Shown in pieces: positions 25,129 through 38,500 of a DNA stretch of 64,000 nt. The DNA is from Chrysomallon squamiferum (taxonomy: Eukaryota; Mollusca; Gastropoda; Neomphalida; Peltospiridae): the NCBI GenBank assembly GCA_012295275.1, contig CM022671.1, positions 8,122,227-8,186,226 of the forward strand, written 5' to 3'. Position 1 is the first letter of the stretch, and the number at the start of each line of letters is the position of its first letter. The position numbers and the translations under genes are program-made. Under the pieces are notes generated by a model. That model saw only the letters and a program-made list of their open reading frames with translations. It was not told where the DNA came from and ran no database searches.

Positions 25129-26044
25129 CAAAAATATCATTGATATACTTCGACTTCAAATTTTATTACTGATTGAAAAAAATTAAAATATCTAATTCAG
25201 TAATGAGTTTTCTGCCTTTTATTAAATGTGTCAAGCATGAATATTTATGATCTTAATTTCAGAAGATGTTTAAATTCTAAATTTTTAAAAAAATAAAATT
25301 TTATTTAAAATTAATTGCAGTTTTTCTCAATCTTGAAAGATAAATCTTTTTAGTATTGGCGAAGGTATTGGCAAATAAGGTGAATAAGACAACACTTGAA
25401 ATTTTGAGCTACATTTACTAAGACTATCTAAGTCAGGCACTTATTGCTGCAAACTTACTGACCCAGGAGCCATTAACTGACCAGTGGTAAGATGCTGTTA
25501 CATATACTATTCAGCATATTTGGTTCTCAAATACATTTCAGCAGAAAACAAAAAATTTAATGACAAGTCTGTAGGAGGTATATGAGTATTTTGTACTGTT
25601 TTCCACTGCCACAAGGCACTGTAAACTGTAGGATATTATGATTCAGTTTTTATAATTGGCACAGAAGATAACCCTTTGTTTTATGGTAACATTTTTTAAG
25701 GTTATACAGTAATTAAATTTTTGTCTCTTCTTAATGATCTGGCTTTGTGTGTGTGTGGGTTATTACCTTTACAATTTATTTCCAACTCTTCCTTATAAAG
25801 ATAAATACATATAACTAATAATAAGAATTTAAAATTCCAATTTAATGCCATTACCACTTTTGAATAATCTCCCATCAACATACTGGTACCCAAAAGTTAA
25901 CTAAAAAAAATCTATACACAGAAAGTGGAGAGATCAGTTAGTTCTAGCCAGTCACTTTACAGTAAAGTCAAGCTTATGGAACCTGTGTAAAGAGTTTGGT
26001 AGACCAGATGGATGCTAATGGACTGAAAATGGTACTGACATGTG

Positions 26045-26135
26045 TGATGGCTGTCAAGCAGGGTAACCATCTTGAACACACAGTTTCTGTGGTGGCTGTC
26101 AGACTTAGTAACCATCTTGGACATGTGTCACTGTC
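26045..26135 (+). repeat. Tandem duplication, period about 45 bp
   Basis: TGGCTGTCAAGCAGGGTAAC then CATCTTGAACA is repeated as TGGCTGTCAGACTTAGTAAC then CATCTTGGACA. Confidence 0.7.
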
Positions 26136-26995
26136 ATTTTGTCACCTTATATAGCAAATACTTCTGACAAAGATTATTCAAAATAACACTAAGCAATAAG
26201 GAAAAAAAAAATAATAACAGGAAAACTATATTTTTAAAAATGACACACACTGGGCTGGAGGTGGGTGTTGAAAATAAGACGAGCTGATTGCCAGATAAGA
26301 AAACTGAACAAAAACAAACCTCCCACACAAAACCCCCTCTGTAACCCAAAGATGTTAATCTCAATAATAATAATAAAAAAACCTCTCATTTCCACCACCA
26401 CCACAGAAATATATGATTATATCTTTATATACATTCATTTATTATTATCTCTGATCGTACAATTTTTATTTTTTTTATTTTTTTTATTAAGAATTGATTT
26501 AATTAGAATTTTAGTTTATTTGATTTAAAACCAGATAAATTAGTTATGTGTATTGTATGTTCTAATTCATACTAATGAAAATACCAGTTTGGACCAGTTT
26601 ACATGTAATTCTAGTTAAGTGACATTTTAACAATATATGACAGACTGCAGTAGAGAAGTCAGACACAACTTGTTTATCGAGTAACTAATTTAGCCTTACA
26701 GAATACTGTGGCACACATTGTTTGATAAAAATATAATAAATAAATAAATTGTAATAAATAGCTAAATAAACAAACAAACAAACAAATTAAACAATTGATT
26801 AATTAAAAATTAAAGAAAACCTGAATAAAACACAAAGTTACAGCATGAATAAAAACAGACAGAAAGAAACACAATACTGTCCAGTGACTTTTACAGTAAT
26901 TAGTAGAAAAATTATTATTTGTGTTTAGAACTGTGACATGATCTAATCACTAAGATAGCTTGTTATATAAGGCTAATAATGTCATTATAATTCAT

Positions 26996-27290
26996 GAAAT
27001 CAGTGTGTTTTGTTGCACCTTTAGTTTGCAGTAACATTTCCCCTAAAACAGTGACTTAAATAGAAGTAATGTTTTGTTGTACTAGGTTGTTAACTGTTAT
27101 GATTTATGTATTCCCACAACAAGATGCTGATGAATGAAATCAGTATTTCTTTCTGTACCTTGGTTTGCAATAACATTTAAAAAAAAAAAAAAAAAAAAAA
27201 AACCAATGTGTGTAAATTGAAAACATAATATGTATGTATATTCTACAGTAATTATGATTCATATATTCTCAAGATGCAATTCTCTGCATG
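26996..27290 (+). repeat. Diverged tandem duplication, period about 140-154 bp
   Basis: GAAATCAGT...ACCTTTAGTTTGCAGTAACATTT at 26996 recurs as GAAATCAGT...ACCTTGGTTTGCAATAACATTT at 27136. GTTATGATTTATGTATTC at 27097 recurs as ATTATGATTCATATATTC at 27251. A poly(A) run at 27179-27202 sits in the second unit. In each comparison no run longer than the quoted blocks is identical. Confidence 0.65.
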
Positions 27291-28313
27291 CAGTCAGTTT
27301 ATCCTGCTGCTCCTTCAGATTGCAGTATTCCCTGGAAAAAGATGTCTAAGACTAACAGGAAGAAATACAGACATATTATAGAGATATAGATATAAGTATA
27401 GATACAGATACTAGTATAGATAGATATATTTAGAGAGAAAGAGAGAGATCTTTTTTTGAAATACTGGAGATCGAAACAAAAATAAACTGACAAGGAAATT
27501 AGTCCACTTAGTTGGTACCAATATTGGTGTTACAGCCTATACTGAACAAAGATGAAGTGAATAATCAATACAAATTTAATAACAGCACCTTAAACAAAAA
27601 ACCAAACAAAAAAGTAATGCTACATTTTTATTGTCTGTATAAAAATGCTGTTTTATTTCCCCAAAGAACCGGAAATTAAAACTTTACTAGAACTTTTATT
27701 TAAAAAAAAAATAATAAAAAACATTTAACAGAATCATTCTTGAATTTATTAACAGCAAGAAGAAGACCAATACATATGTTTCTGTTTATGTCTATCTTCA
27801 TGTTGATAGTACTTCTAGTGTTACATTCTTAACTGGTTTTTACTTCATAGTTAAGAAAAGGTCAGGTCTCTCTTTGTTTCTTTGCTTTTGGTGTATATAT
27901 TATTTCAGAAAGATTTAAAATAATGATAATAAAATATAAAGAATACAAACAAATGCTGGGATACAATGTTTACCAGTGAGACAGCTGTAAACTGTATTTC
28001 TTCAGTAATTAAAGCTCAGTTCAAACCTCTGTTTCATTACAGATGAATCAGTCCAGATCTTGGTAAGGTTACGTCGACACTACCAACCAGGAGGAGATTT
28101 AACAATCAGTTTCCAATGGATCAAGCACTTTATGATGTGGAATTTGCCTTCAGTCATGGATGAATAGATTGAACAACAAAGTAGATAAGAGTGAAAAATA
28201 AACCAGCTGAACAAATACAAAACCAAAAATATTAATTTATTTTTAAAGAAATTCTTTTCATTTTCCCTTTGCAATTCCATTTGAATATTAAATAATGTAG
28301 TATCTTTGAAGAA

Positions 28314-28315
<2 letters not shown>

Positions 28316-28345
<30 letters not shown>
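28316..28345. repeat. (GT)n microsatellite
   Basis: About 15 units. Confidence 0.95.
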
Positions 28346-28350
<5 letters not shown>

Positions 28351-31106
28351 GATCTTGAGTGATCGTTTACTTACAAGAATATTTTCTAACAAAATTTTAA
28401 TGATTGCAACAAAAAACACCTAAATGAAATATGTTTCTCTGCTCTGTTTAATTCTTCAGAACTCCAGACTTCCACTCTTTTTTTTTATAATTTCAAGTTT
28501 CAAATGAAAGGTCATACACATTTACGAAGATTACCCTTTTAAAAACACAAAACCCTAATTCTCTGCAAAGAGGTCTACTTGTACCACTGAAATCAATGAT
28601 TTTTCTATTCAGATATTTCTCTTCATTACATCTGATTGGAACCATGCACTGAAAGATAATGTTAAGGTTTCAATTCTCAGCCCTAATGAACAACCTACAA
28701 TTTTCTTGAAAACAAATTCTTAATAGAACGTATTGGTAAAGTGCTTTATTCTGTGAGTTTTCAATTACTTAAAATATGCTCCAACTAATCACTGTTTTAC
28801 TCATTATCTTTTATGTTCTGCAAGATGTTATGAAAGAGAAAAAAAAAAAAACACACATCACTCATCAGCAGAGTTTAATGACTGTCATAATAATAATTTA
28901 TAATTTGTCTATCTATCTGATGCAGTAAATCTTCAAAACAAATTTTCAAGAGAAATTTTGCCCCGAGTGAAATATTACTAAGTAACTTGTTATTCTGTCA
29001 CCAACCTGCTTATCCCCAGGCTTTAGACAGCATGTCCCAGATATCTGATGCAGGGTTACCAAGGACAAGCTAATATTATAAACCATCATACAGCATCAAA
29101 GAAATAAGCCTATTAAAATTACACTTCTTCCTTTTTATTGAATCCTTCCTATGAGATCACTGTTACATGTGAAGTTATCAGAGTTCTTTATACCTTATAA
29201 TGTTGTGTTACTAAAGTGCCTTGAACATATATTAATAATGTTTGCAGTAAATTTCTGTATGTTCGAATTTTAATTAATTATTACTGCAAGAACTTCTCTC
29301 TCTTTCTCTCTATGCTTATTATGCATATGACATAATTGCCTGCCCACACCCACACCCACACTCAAAATAAATGCTAAAATAAACAGAAACAGCAAAATAA
29401 AGAAGTCAGATGAAAAAATATATCGACATTTAAAAGCTGTTGTTAAAAACAAAGCTACATTTTTAAATTCAGAATGAAACATCTGGTCTATTTTCTTAGA
29501 AAGGAGGACTCAAAAGGACAGACTCATGAAACAATGTTTCCCTATAGGAAGTATTAAAATGTTGTCAGAAATCTCCACTTCACATGTCCAGGTCATATCC
29601 TGACACATTCAGCTCCAGCTGCACTTTATGATGGCAGGAAACTTTTATTATTGTCAGCCTGGACTTGTGTAGAATAATATACACAGATGACTTTTGTGTG
29701 CTGTCATTATTAAACTCTCTTGTCATTTTGTTTCAAACTGTTTTTGGACTTTATATTATGAATTACAGAATAATTATATCTAGTTTAAAAATAAAATATA
29801 GCATAAATAAAATAATAATACAGTATGTCTATCTTAATATATCACTATAAGCTATGTTATGAACTAATAAACAGGAAATTTAAATTGTTTAAATTTTAAC
29901 AAAAAACTATTAAAGGGAATTAAACTCAGCTAAGATAATTAACAAAAGTATTTTTCTTTCAGTCTAGTAAACAATGGATATACAGTAACATTTTAAGATA
30001 TAGGCTTCAAGTTTTAATTGTGATAGGAAAACAGAAAGCTATATTTGTGTGTGTGTGTGCATGTGCAAAAAATAATTTTCCTGTGTATAGCTGTCAAACT
30101 AAGAACAGAGGATGTAAATCTGAATTGACCTTAGAACAATTTTTTTTTTTTTGATAGCCATAAATTATTTTCTTAAACTGGAATTCTAAAGGCAGTATTA
30201 AGCACTAACAGAAAAATGCATTAAGATCTATGTTGTTGATTTCCACTGAAGACTGTCAGAATTACAAGACAGTAAAAAGTGAAAGCAAATTAAAAAATAT
30301 ATAATGTGGTTTTATCATTAAATAACTCCAACTGTTATTTTAATTAACATAAATATTAACATAAAATGTTAGCTGACAACTTAAACGCCATGCAGAGCAT
30401 TAAAACTGTCACAGAAATATAAAATATATTTTAAACAACACATAAAAATTATATATTTTGAAGCTCAACCCTGCAGTTTACCTGATATTTAAAATCAGAT
30501 ATTTATCTGATAAGAGTATTTACATTCATCAGAATAAAATCAATAAATAATTTCCCTTAACCCTCTAAATATAAAATAACACCTGTTGGTTTGATTTATC
30601 TTGATCTGTCGATTTTATTCTCAATGCAGCAGTTTAAATAAATGAGATTTAAATCTTCTGTCTGGTGTTATAATTAGGTTATAGATACTGACTTTACTAA
30701 TGCACCTGGGTTTCAAGTGTCTATTCTGTCTTCTTATTTGATTGTGTGAAAAACCAGGCCTGCTTAGAAAATTTAATTGTATGGCCAGATGTGGTGCAGA
30801 ATAAAAATCGAAATTAAATAAAAAATAAAAACCTAAGTACGTTAGCACATTTGTAGACTTAAAATTGTGTTAAACATACTAAATCTTTAAATTAACACAA
30901 GAGAATTTTTTAACTTTCATATAATTATGAATTCTCTATCAAATCTGACTGCCAAAGACTGGCTGAAAAACAGCTCTAATGTTGAAGAAAAAGGTATAGA
31001 TAAAAGTGTGTGGGGGGGGTTTGTTGTTGTTTTTAAATTTTAATTTTGCTGATGATTAAAAGCAAATAGTAACACAGTCCATGTTTCAACCAACATTTAA
31101 CCAACT

Positions 31107-31277
31107 AATTTCAAAACACAAGTTGAACTAGCTTTTCTAGACAATACTGCAAGGTAATAGAAGATATTTTAATAACTTTTTGGTTAAAATCTTTCATTTG
31201 ACTCAAAACGATTCCAAGTTTCAAGTAGCTCTCAGACTGTTTAAAGAAAATACTAACCTCTCTAAAGTATCAAGGAC
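31107..31277 (+). repeat. Dispersed repeat family B, copy 1 (longer form)
   Basis: It shares AATTTCAAAAC, TCTAGACAATA-TGCAAGGTAA, AGAAGATATTTTAATAACTT and AAAGAAAATAC-ACCTCTCT then GTATCAAGGAC with 32974-33090. It has about 55 extra bases between the second and last block. Confidence 0.8.
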
Positions 31278-31681
31278 AAAAATGTCTTCTAGCTTAAAGG
31301 CAAATGTATGAGGCTAGTTTGAAAACAAGTCAATTATAAATACTACACAGATGAAATCTCGAAACCAATAAAACTACAGATAACCATGCAAGACAACATC
31401 TTGAAAACCACATGCTATGTCATTAGCTGCATTGAAGACTGTGTTTGTATCTCTGCTATAATATAGACAGAAGGCCAAATATCATCATAACATCCAAAGA
31501 GAGGTTAAAAACCTGCACATGGTAAGATAGATCCATGAATTCAACACTTCAGTTTATCTCAAATATCAAAATAATATGAAGATTTTTTTTTCATTTGAAA
31601 AAATATGCTAACAGTTATTTTGTATATCTGTAATATGTGAAACTGATTTTTCTGTTAACGTAATTAATATACTCTCACTCA

Positions 31682-31685
<4 letters not shown>

Positions 31686-31727
<42 letters not shown>
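31686..31727. repeat. (CA)n microsatellite
   Basis: About 21 units. Confidence 0.95.
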
Positions 31728-31729
<2 letters not shown>

Positions 31730-32097
31730 GTAAGTGTATGAATGGTACCTTAAAAAACTAAAAAAATCATTTCATTTTAAATTTATTTCTCCTAGTTTAA
31801 TTAATACATGTTATACACTTGGAATTAAATATTTTAAAAGTCAAATTTATGCTTTTGTCCAATATTAATAAATGTTGGCTACATCAGAAAACTTTTCATT
31901 GGAATCACTATTTCTGTGTATTGTTTACTACTACTGTGTAACTGATCAAACCTGGAATAACATGTATTTCAGTTTGTTTGAAAATTCTCTTATTTATAGT
32001 CAAATACAGTATATTCATACTTTGAAATGTAAAGCCAACAGTTTTATTAGTTAAACAAGAAAATACTCACTATAAAAGACTTATGATATAAATATTG

Positions 32098-32124
32098 AAA
32101 AAAAAAAAAAAAAAAAAAAAAAAA
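32098..32124. repeat. Poly(A) tract
   Basis: About 27 A followed by GAAGATTGG. Confidence 0.9.
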
Positions 32125-32973
32125 GAAGATTGGTGTTTTCAAAGAAAAGATAACTGCTAATGTTGGCTGAACTGTAACTTTAGGCAAACATCCAGATATT
32201 AATTAAATCATTACAGGTAAAAGTAATAACATCTGTGCTAAGAAAAAACTACTTGAACCAAAGAGCTTTTTCATCCATGTTAGAAGCAAGGTCTTTCAAA
32301 ACACTTGTTGTGTTCATAATCAGAAACAGCTTCTGTATATTGTAGCAAGTGCCTTTAATGTGTACAGAGCAAGAGCTCATTTTTGTTAATTATCACTTGT
32401 AAAAACATATACTAGTTTCAGTACATCTACATGTATTATGACTTTAAAAATGTTATCAAGCACAATAAAACAAATAATTTAATAACATAATCAGTTTGTA
32501 CAGCTTATTTTTCCAATTTTCCAATGTTCAAGTTAATCTATTAATTATTTTAAACAATGTTTAAATCTGACTGATTTATTTTTAACATATTCACTATTAT
32601 GTTTATATTTATTTTAATATGTTCATGTCTGTGTCTTTTTTATATTTAAGTTTTATATATTTACAAAATAAATAAATAAATAAATCAAACTGGAACATGA
32701 TCACTGGCACATACACACACTGAATATCAGCGTCACTAAGGTAACAGTGCACCGACTAACCTGACCTGATGACAGAAACAATGACACAAAAAATATATCA
32801 GCTGTTTAAAAAAGAAAACCTCAAGGGATATAAAGCACACAAGCAATATACTTGATGTGACATTTAAATGCACTTATAAGAAACTGTGACACTGCCAATG
32901 GTTTAATGTCTCATTAATTAACCTGAGCTAGTTTAAAATGTTAGTCTGTATTTTATTTGTGTTATATTGTTAA

Positions 32974-33090
32974 AATTTCAAAACTTATTCTGAACTGGAT
33001 ACTTCTAGACAATAATGCAAGGTAACAGAAGATATTTTAATAACTTATTGGGTAAAGAAAATACCTACCTCTCTTGAGTATCAAGGACTT
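32974..33090 (+). repeat. Dispersed repeat family B, copy 2 (shorter form)
   Basis: It is collinear with 31107-31277, with few mismatches in TCTAGACAATAATGCAAGG, AGAAGATATTTTAATAACTT and GTATCAAGGAC. It lacks the internal segment of about 55 bp. Confidence 0.8.
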
Positions 33091-34082
33091 GAGTGTATGA
33101 TAATGAAATAAATAATGTGGTACTGTAATGTCACAAAGTTGGAAGTAGTTTTTAAATATGTTATTCACAACTCGAAGACAATATAAATCTGGAATATAAC
33201 ACAAGGATTTAACACATAGCAGACAACCGTGAACATTTAACTGCTTTTTTACTGGATTTCGTTTTTCTTTTTTTAAGGACATTTTCTTTGTAGTGTTAGC
33301 ATAAACTGAACAGCAATGCCATCAATTGGATTGAAAGTGCAAATAAATTTGCCACCTAAGCATCAATAGACCGTTATTATGCTTTTACAATGAATCCAAT
33401 CATTATTACTGTATCTCTATCATACTCAGTAGCTCGAATGATTGACCATTGGACAACCTTATGGCCCATGTACTAGAATTTACGAGAAACACTTGAGTCC
33501 TTCCTCTGTTCAGCAACATTAACCATCTACTGGAAGGAAGATTTCAAACAGCTGATAGGAAATTATCTTTTTCAATCCATTATTTATTTTGTTTTCTTTT
33601 CTTTAAATAATAAATTGTCAAAATAATATACAAGGTATTACTACGCATGCACTAAATTAATTGTCAGTTTATGATTACAATCTATACAAACTTTAATGGG
33701 TCTTTTTATTATTATTCTCCATTCTAAAGGAAACCTGAAAGAAGGTAAGGTATCATACCTACCCAAAAATCAAATTTGAAATATTAAAAAAAAATTAAAA
33801 TAATAAAAAAATTAAACAAATAACTATGTTTTTAAAAATCATAAATGAAAAAAAAAAAAAAACCCAAAACAACAAAAAAAAACAACAACAGCAGCTTTAT
33901 AATAAAAGATTTACTCAGTATTATAAATATTTACTTGGCATCACCTGTTAAATATTTTTCTTTATTTTAATGTAGAAGCACACAATGTGTTTAAACAGCT
34001 ATTTACTTATAGTAACTGTCTAAAAACAATGACTCTATTTATATGTACTTATAAAATGAATAAAATATTTTGATAAGATTGT

Positions 34083-34271
34083 ATGTATCCTTCTTTCTAT
34101 CTTTCTACATATCTACATCTGTCAGTCTATGCTTGTATTAGTCTATCTGTCTATCTATCTGTCTGTGGGTCAGTTAGTTGGTTGGATGATCTATCTATCG
34201 ATCTGTCTGTCTGTCTGTCTGTCTGTCTATATATATTTATCAATCTATATATCTATATATCAGTATGTCTA

Positions 34272-34302
<31 letters not shown>

Positions 34303-34330
34303 ATATATATATACAGATAAAAAGATATAG
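34083..34330. repeat. Compound CTAT/CTGT tetranucleotide region
   Basis: About 250 bp of interrupted CTAT and CTGT units, ending in CT and TA arrays. Plus frames of 97 and 63 codons here are repeat-encoded (Leu-Ser-Val-Cys/Tyr). Confidence 0.92.
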
Positions 34331-35557
34331 ATATATATGCATTATACACTTGGAAGTGAAACATAATCTAATATGACAGAAACAAATATATAACTGGTTC
34401 AGCTGAGATCTTCAAAACTAAAGCATAGACATCTCAGTCTCAGGATTGAGTTTTACAAGAGTTAACATAATCCTGTCACTGATAACTGAATCCTTTTGTC
34501 TGGAAAACATAATCTTGGCCACACAAGCAACAAGACTTTGAAACAAATCAGAGATTTGTTTTCATGAGCTTTAACATCAAACAGAATAAAGTGTTGTGAA
34601 GAATTAAAGTCCTGCTGACAATTCCAGATTACCATCAGCAGTGTGCAATATTATGTACAAATGTAGTTGAAATGTCAGCTGCATTAATGCATTATGAACT
34701 TAGATTGGAGTTAGTGATACTGACACACTTCGTTATGTCATTTTAACTTCTTCATATAATATTTAGGATATATAAAACATACAAAAGTTAAACAATCCAA
34801 TTACATATTTTATATATATTTTATATATAAGGAGATGTTTATTTGTAATTTCACTTGGTTTTAAAACTTTTGTATGTCTGCATTGGATGTCTGTAGATAC
34901 ACACATATACATATGCACAGGCATATTTTCTTAACTGTAAGTACTTGAATTAAATTGGGTGTAATTATTTGCGTTTACAAGATATTATAAACAAAAGGTG
35001 TGCAGCAAATAAACATGTATTGTTAAGAATTATCAGAAGACACACATACTTTATGGATAATGTTTACAGCCAAAGTCACAACCCTAAGTACTTGTTATAA
35101 AGGTACACAATAACAATGTATGCCAATATAATGTTAAGAAAACATAACTACTGATTCATGACAAGTGATAAAGCAATATCTAAACAGCTATTTCTACAGA
35201 CACAGTCCTTTAAAAATGTAATTACGTGCTAACAATAAAGCAGAGCAAGGATTAACAGTCTTTTGTTAGTATTTTCATTGTCATGTTTATGTAACAACAA
35301 CAAAAGATGTCTTCCATGTTTTGACTGTATACCTGTGTATGTTTCTAGATCCATTTTATAAGTGTTTAACTATGTAAAACAAAATTAATAAAAAAACAAT
35401 TTAAAACAACAACAATAATATATTTTTAAAATAGTAAGTATGTTAATGAAAAATCATCTGTGAAGTATATTATTATCTCTGTAAACTTATGGTTATAGAT
35501 GTGAATTTGTATCTGAATGGGAAGGACATGAACAAATTAAATATTAACAGTATAGAA

Positions 35558-35577
35558 CACCAGAGGGCTCTATAAAT
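35558..35577. promoter_or_regulatory. CTCF-core-like motif followed by TATA-like motif
   Basis: ACACCAGAGGGCT resembles the CTCF core CCA(C/T)(C/T)AG(A/G)(G/T)GGC and is followed two bases later by TATAAAT. These are motif matches only. Confidence 0.2.
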
Positions 35578-38500
35578 ATGAGTTCTTTGTGATAATTTTT
35601 GTAAATAATATAATTCTAGGCAATCCAAAATGTAGATAGTCACAAAATGATATTAAAAATGTAATTGAATATTAAACATTTTTTAATTTTTATTTATTTT
35701 TTAAATTGTTCCTGTTGTATCATGTATTAAATTGCATTGAAATGTATTTTTGGAAAATTAAAAAACAAAAAACAATTAAAAATAAACAAAGAAATAATAA
35801 TTTTAAAAATGTATCAACTATGCATCAGCACAAGTATGGGTTAAATCCAGTTAAATCAGACAAAAGTATTTCTTATTTTTTAACTTAAAACATAATGTTG
35901 TGCCACAAATTCAATTTTCATTTCCATGCAGATGGATACATGGTTTCCCATAATCTAATCACATTCACAATGAAATCTGTTTTTATTACTCACTCTGGAG
36001 TCTGTCATGTAACACATGTCATGCAAACTGGAATTAAATATTGTGACGATTTGCACTTATTTTCATTTCTTTTTTTTTTTTTTTTTTACACACATCTTTT
36101 TTCTTTTCTTTCTCTTTCTTTTTTTAACTAAAAATGAACAAACGAAAAAAAATAATGTAATTGCTACTATCATTTTTATTATTATTTGGTGATATCTGTT
36201 AAATTATGCAACTGTATGTACAGTTTATGCCAACAAACACAGAATACTTGCCAATGAGTATTAATGCAACAAAAAAAAAAAAAAAAATTTCATTTGTCAG
36301 TACTTTTTAAATAATCTATTTCCCATTTATTCTGGATTAAGGCTGAATTAATAAAAGTTAGACCTGTGCTAGTTATATTCATTTGCATGAATACATACAA
36401 CTGAACAATGTGGCAACTTGTATAAAAAGAACAATTGCATTCATCACATCATCTATTAAATAGTATAAACTGACCTCTATAAACCAGCCCTCATAATATC
36501 TATTACATTTTGTGTTCTATTAACTCAGGTTTTACTATAAAAGTCATTTTGCTTGCAGCTGTATTTTAGAATTAACAATGAGAAATATATAATTGTATGT
36601 AAGGAAAGGTAGATAAGGAATTAATGTCAGTGAAACAAGTAATGTTATATAATTAATATTAAAGCTCTGTATTAATTTCTGACACTGACATGCATTATCT
36701 AATTATTTGATTCTAATATTAATGTTTGACATTGACTAATTCTAAATGAAAAGATAAAAATATTTTGAATAAAAAGATTGTGAACAAAACTATTCATACT
36801 GAACAAAATATATCAATTAACAACAGGTTTTTCTTCTTCTTCTTTTTTTTTTTTTTAAAACTTTTTAACACAGCATTTCTCAGTGAAAGCCATTTCCTCC
36901 ATAACAATAAAACTTTATATGAAGATTATTTCATTTGTGTACTTGGAAATGTTTACAAGTGCACAATCTGTGTTGGAAATTAGTTTCATTTTCAGCTCAC
37001 ATTTGAAAGTGAGTGAGTATTAAAATCAATAAAACAACAGAGAAACAATATTCCCTTTCAGTGATCTGTCTATGCTTCAGGCACTACATAAATATCACCT
37101 AATGACATTTCAATGCACTGACAACTGTCCTTTACTTTATTTGCTTACTGTTGTATATTTTTAAAAATACATGCACTCCTCTTTCTTTTGTTACTGTCAA
37201 ATGTCGCACTTTGTGCACTATTCCACTCTGTAAACAATTTATATAATTTTTTAGATTCGTATTTATTTTAAAACTCATTAGAAATAAAAAGCAATTTTTT
37301 CAATTATCTAAATATATTCTGGCATTTTTTATTTTTTTTTTTTTTTTTTTTAGAAATTCAGTTTATTCAGATTTGAAAATAAGCAAATAAAAAGTATTGC
37401 TGATATGTTTTAAACTGTCTTATTACATGTAGATATATTTCAATTCAATATCTGCTCTAAAATAATTGTGGAGAGAGAGAGAGAAAGAGAATCAACAAAT
37501 TAGTAACATACAAATAACATTACTCTTCTGGTCTGGTTTTGAGTTGTGTGTTATATATTTGTTTTTATTTAGAGGCACATCAGTGAACCTTAACAAGCTG
37601 GTTTCTGACAACAAATGGCTGGAGTTCTGTGAGTTAACCATTCATGACATGTATGAAAATATGTACACCTTGGCTAACACAAACAACAAATACAGTTATA
37701 GCAACAACAAATCTACGAAGATGAGTTCTGCTTTGATCAGAGTAAATAGTGGGAATCAGTGGTCTGCTAAGAACTCTCCAAAAAAGACAACTGTCAACAC
37801 AAGTCTCTAGAACTAAACCAAACAGATGGTCTATAGATGTCTTTCTGGTTATTTTCATGGTTTATTTTGATGTGTAAAATAAAACTTCAGTGTTCAAGGT
37901 TTAGATGTTACATAAAGGATGTATTTTTGGAAATAGCTGAAATACTAAAAAAAAAAAAAAAAAAAAAAAATAATAATAATAATAATTTTAAAAATCTGTA
38001 TTTCTAGATGAAGGTTGATGTGTTTTATTTTAAATTTTATCTTTTTAGAAAAGCATTAGAAAATCCTTAAAAGTACTTACACCATTTACACAATGAATTT
38101 TAAGTAAAACAATGACATTCAGAGTTTGTTATTTTTCAATGTTATTAAAAGCTAAAATGTATTTCTATCTATCCATTTCACATTCACTGAACATTCACAC
38201 ATATATTTATATGTATACATTATGGGATGATCAGGATTAATATGCTTGTAATGTGAGAAAAATAACCCCCACAGAGTCCTCTGTGAATATATATTTATGT
38301 AATACAGAACTAAAGAAGACTATTTCTTGCATACTACTTTAAGATTAATGGAGACAAATTTGGTCTTTATGACCATAATGTGAAAACCAAAGGCCATAAA
38401 CCTCACCTTGAAAGGAAGAAATGGGGGGAAATGTTTTATTTAACACATTTTATTTTGGAAACATCTAGATAGGTTGCCTTTTCTTTACACTTATCACATC

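Noticed and set aside
28039-28058. 20-bp microexon-like segment (cattacag|ATGAATCAG...CTTG|gtaagg)
   Set aside because: Both splice signals could be chance in AT-rich DNA and no partner exon is known.
29876-29896. AAATTTAAA-TTG-TTTAAATTT inverted repeat
   Set aside because: Pure A/T arms in very AT-rich DNA; no other signal.
34083-34376. 97-codon plus frame
   Set aside because: It is a translation of CTAT/CTGT repeats.
37466-37810. 114-codon plus frame with AATAAA shortly downstream
   Set aside because: Its first part is a GA-rich and hydrophobic AT-rich stretch and there is no recognisable domain. A possible acceptor (tgtttttatttag) before codon 37 is not enough without transcript support.
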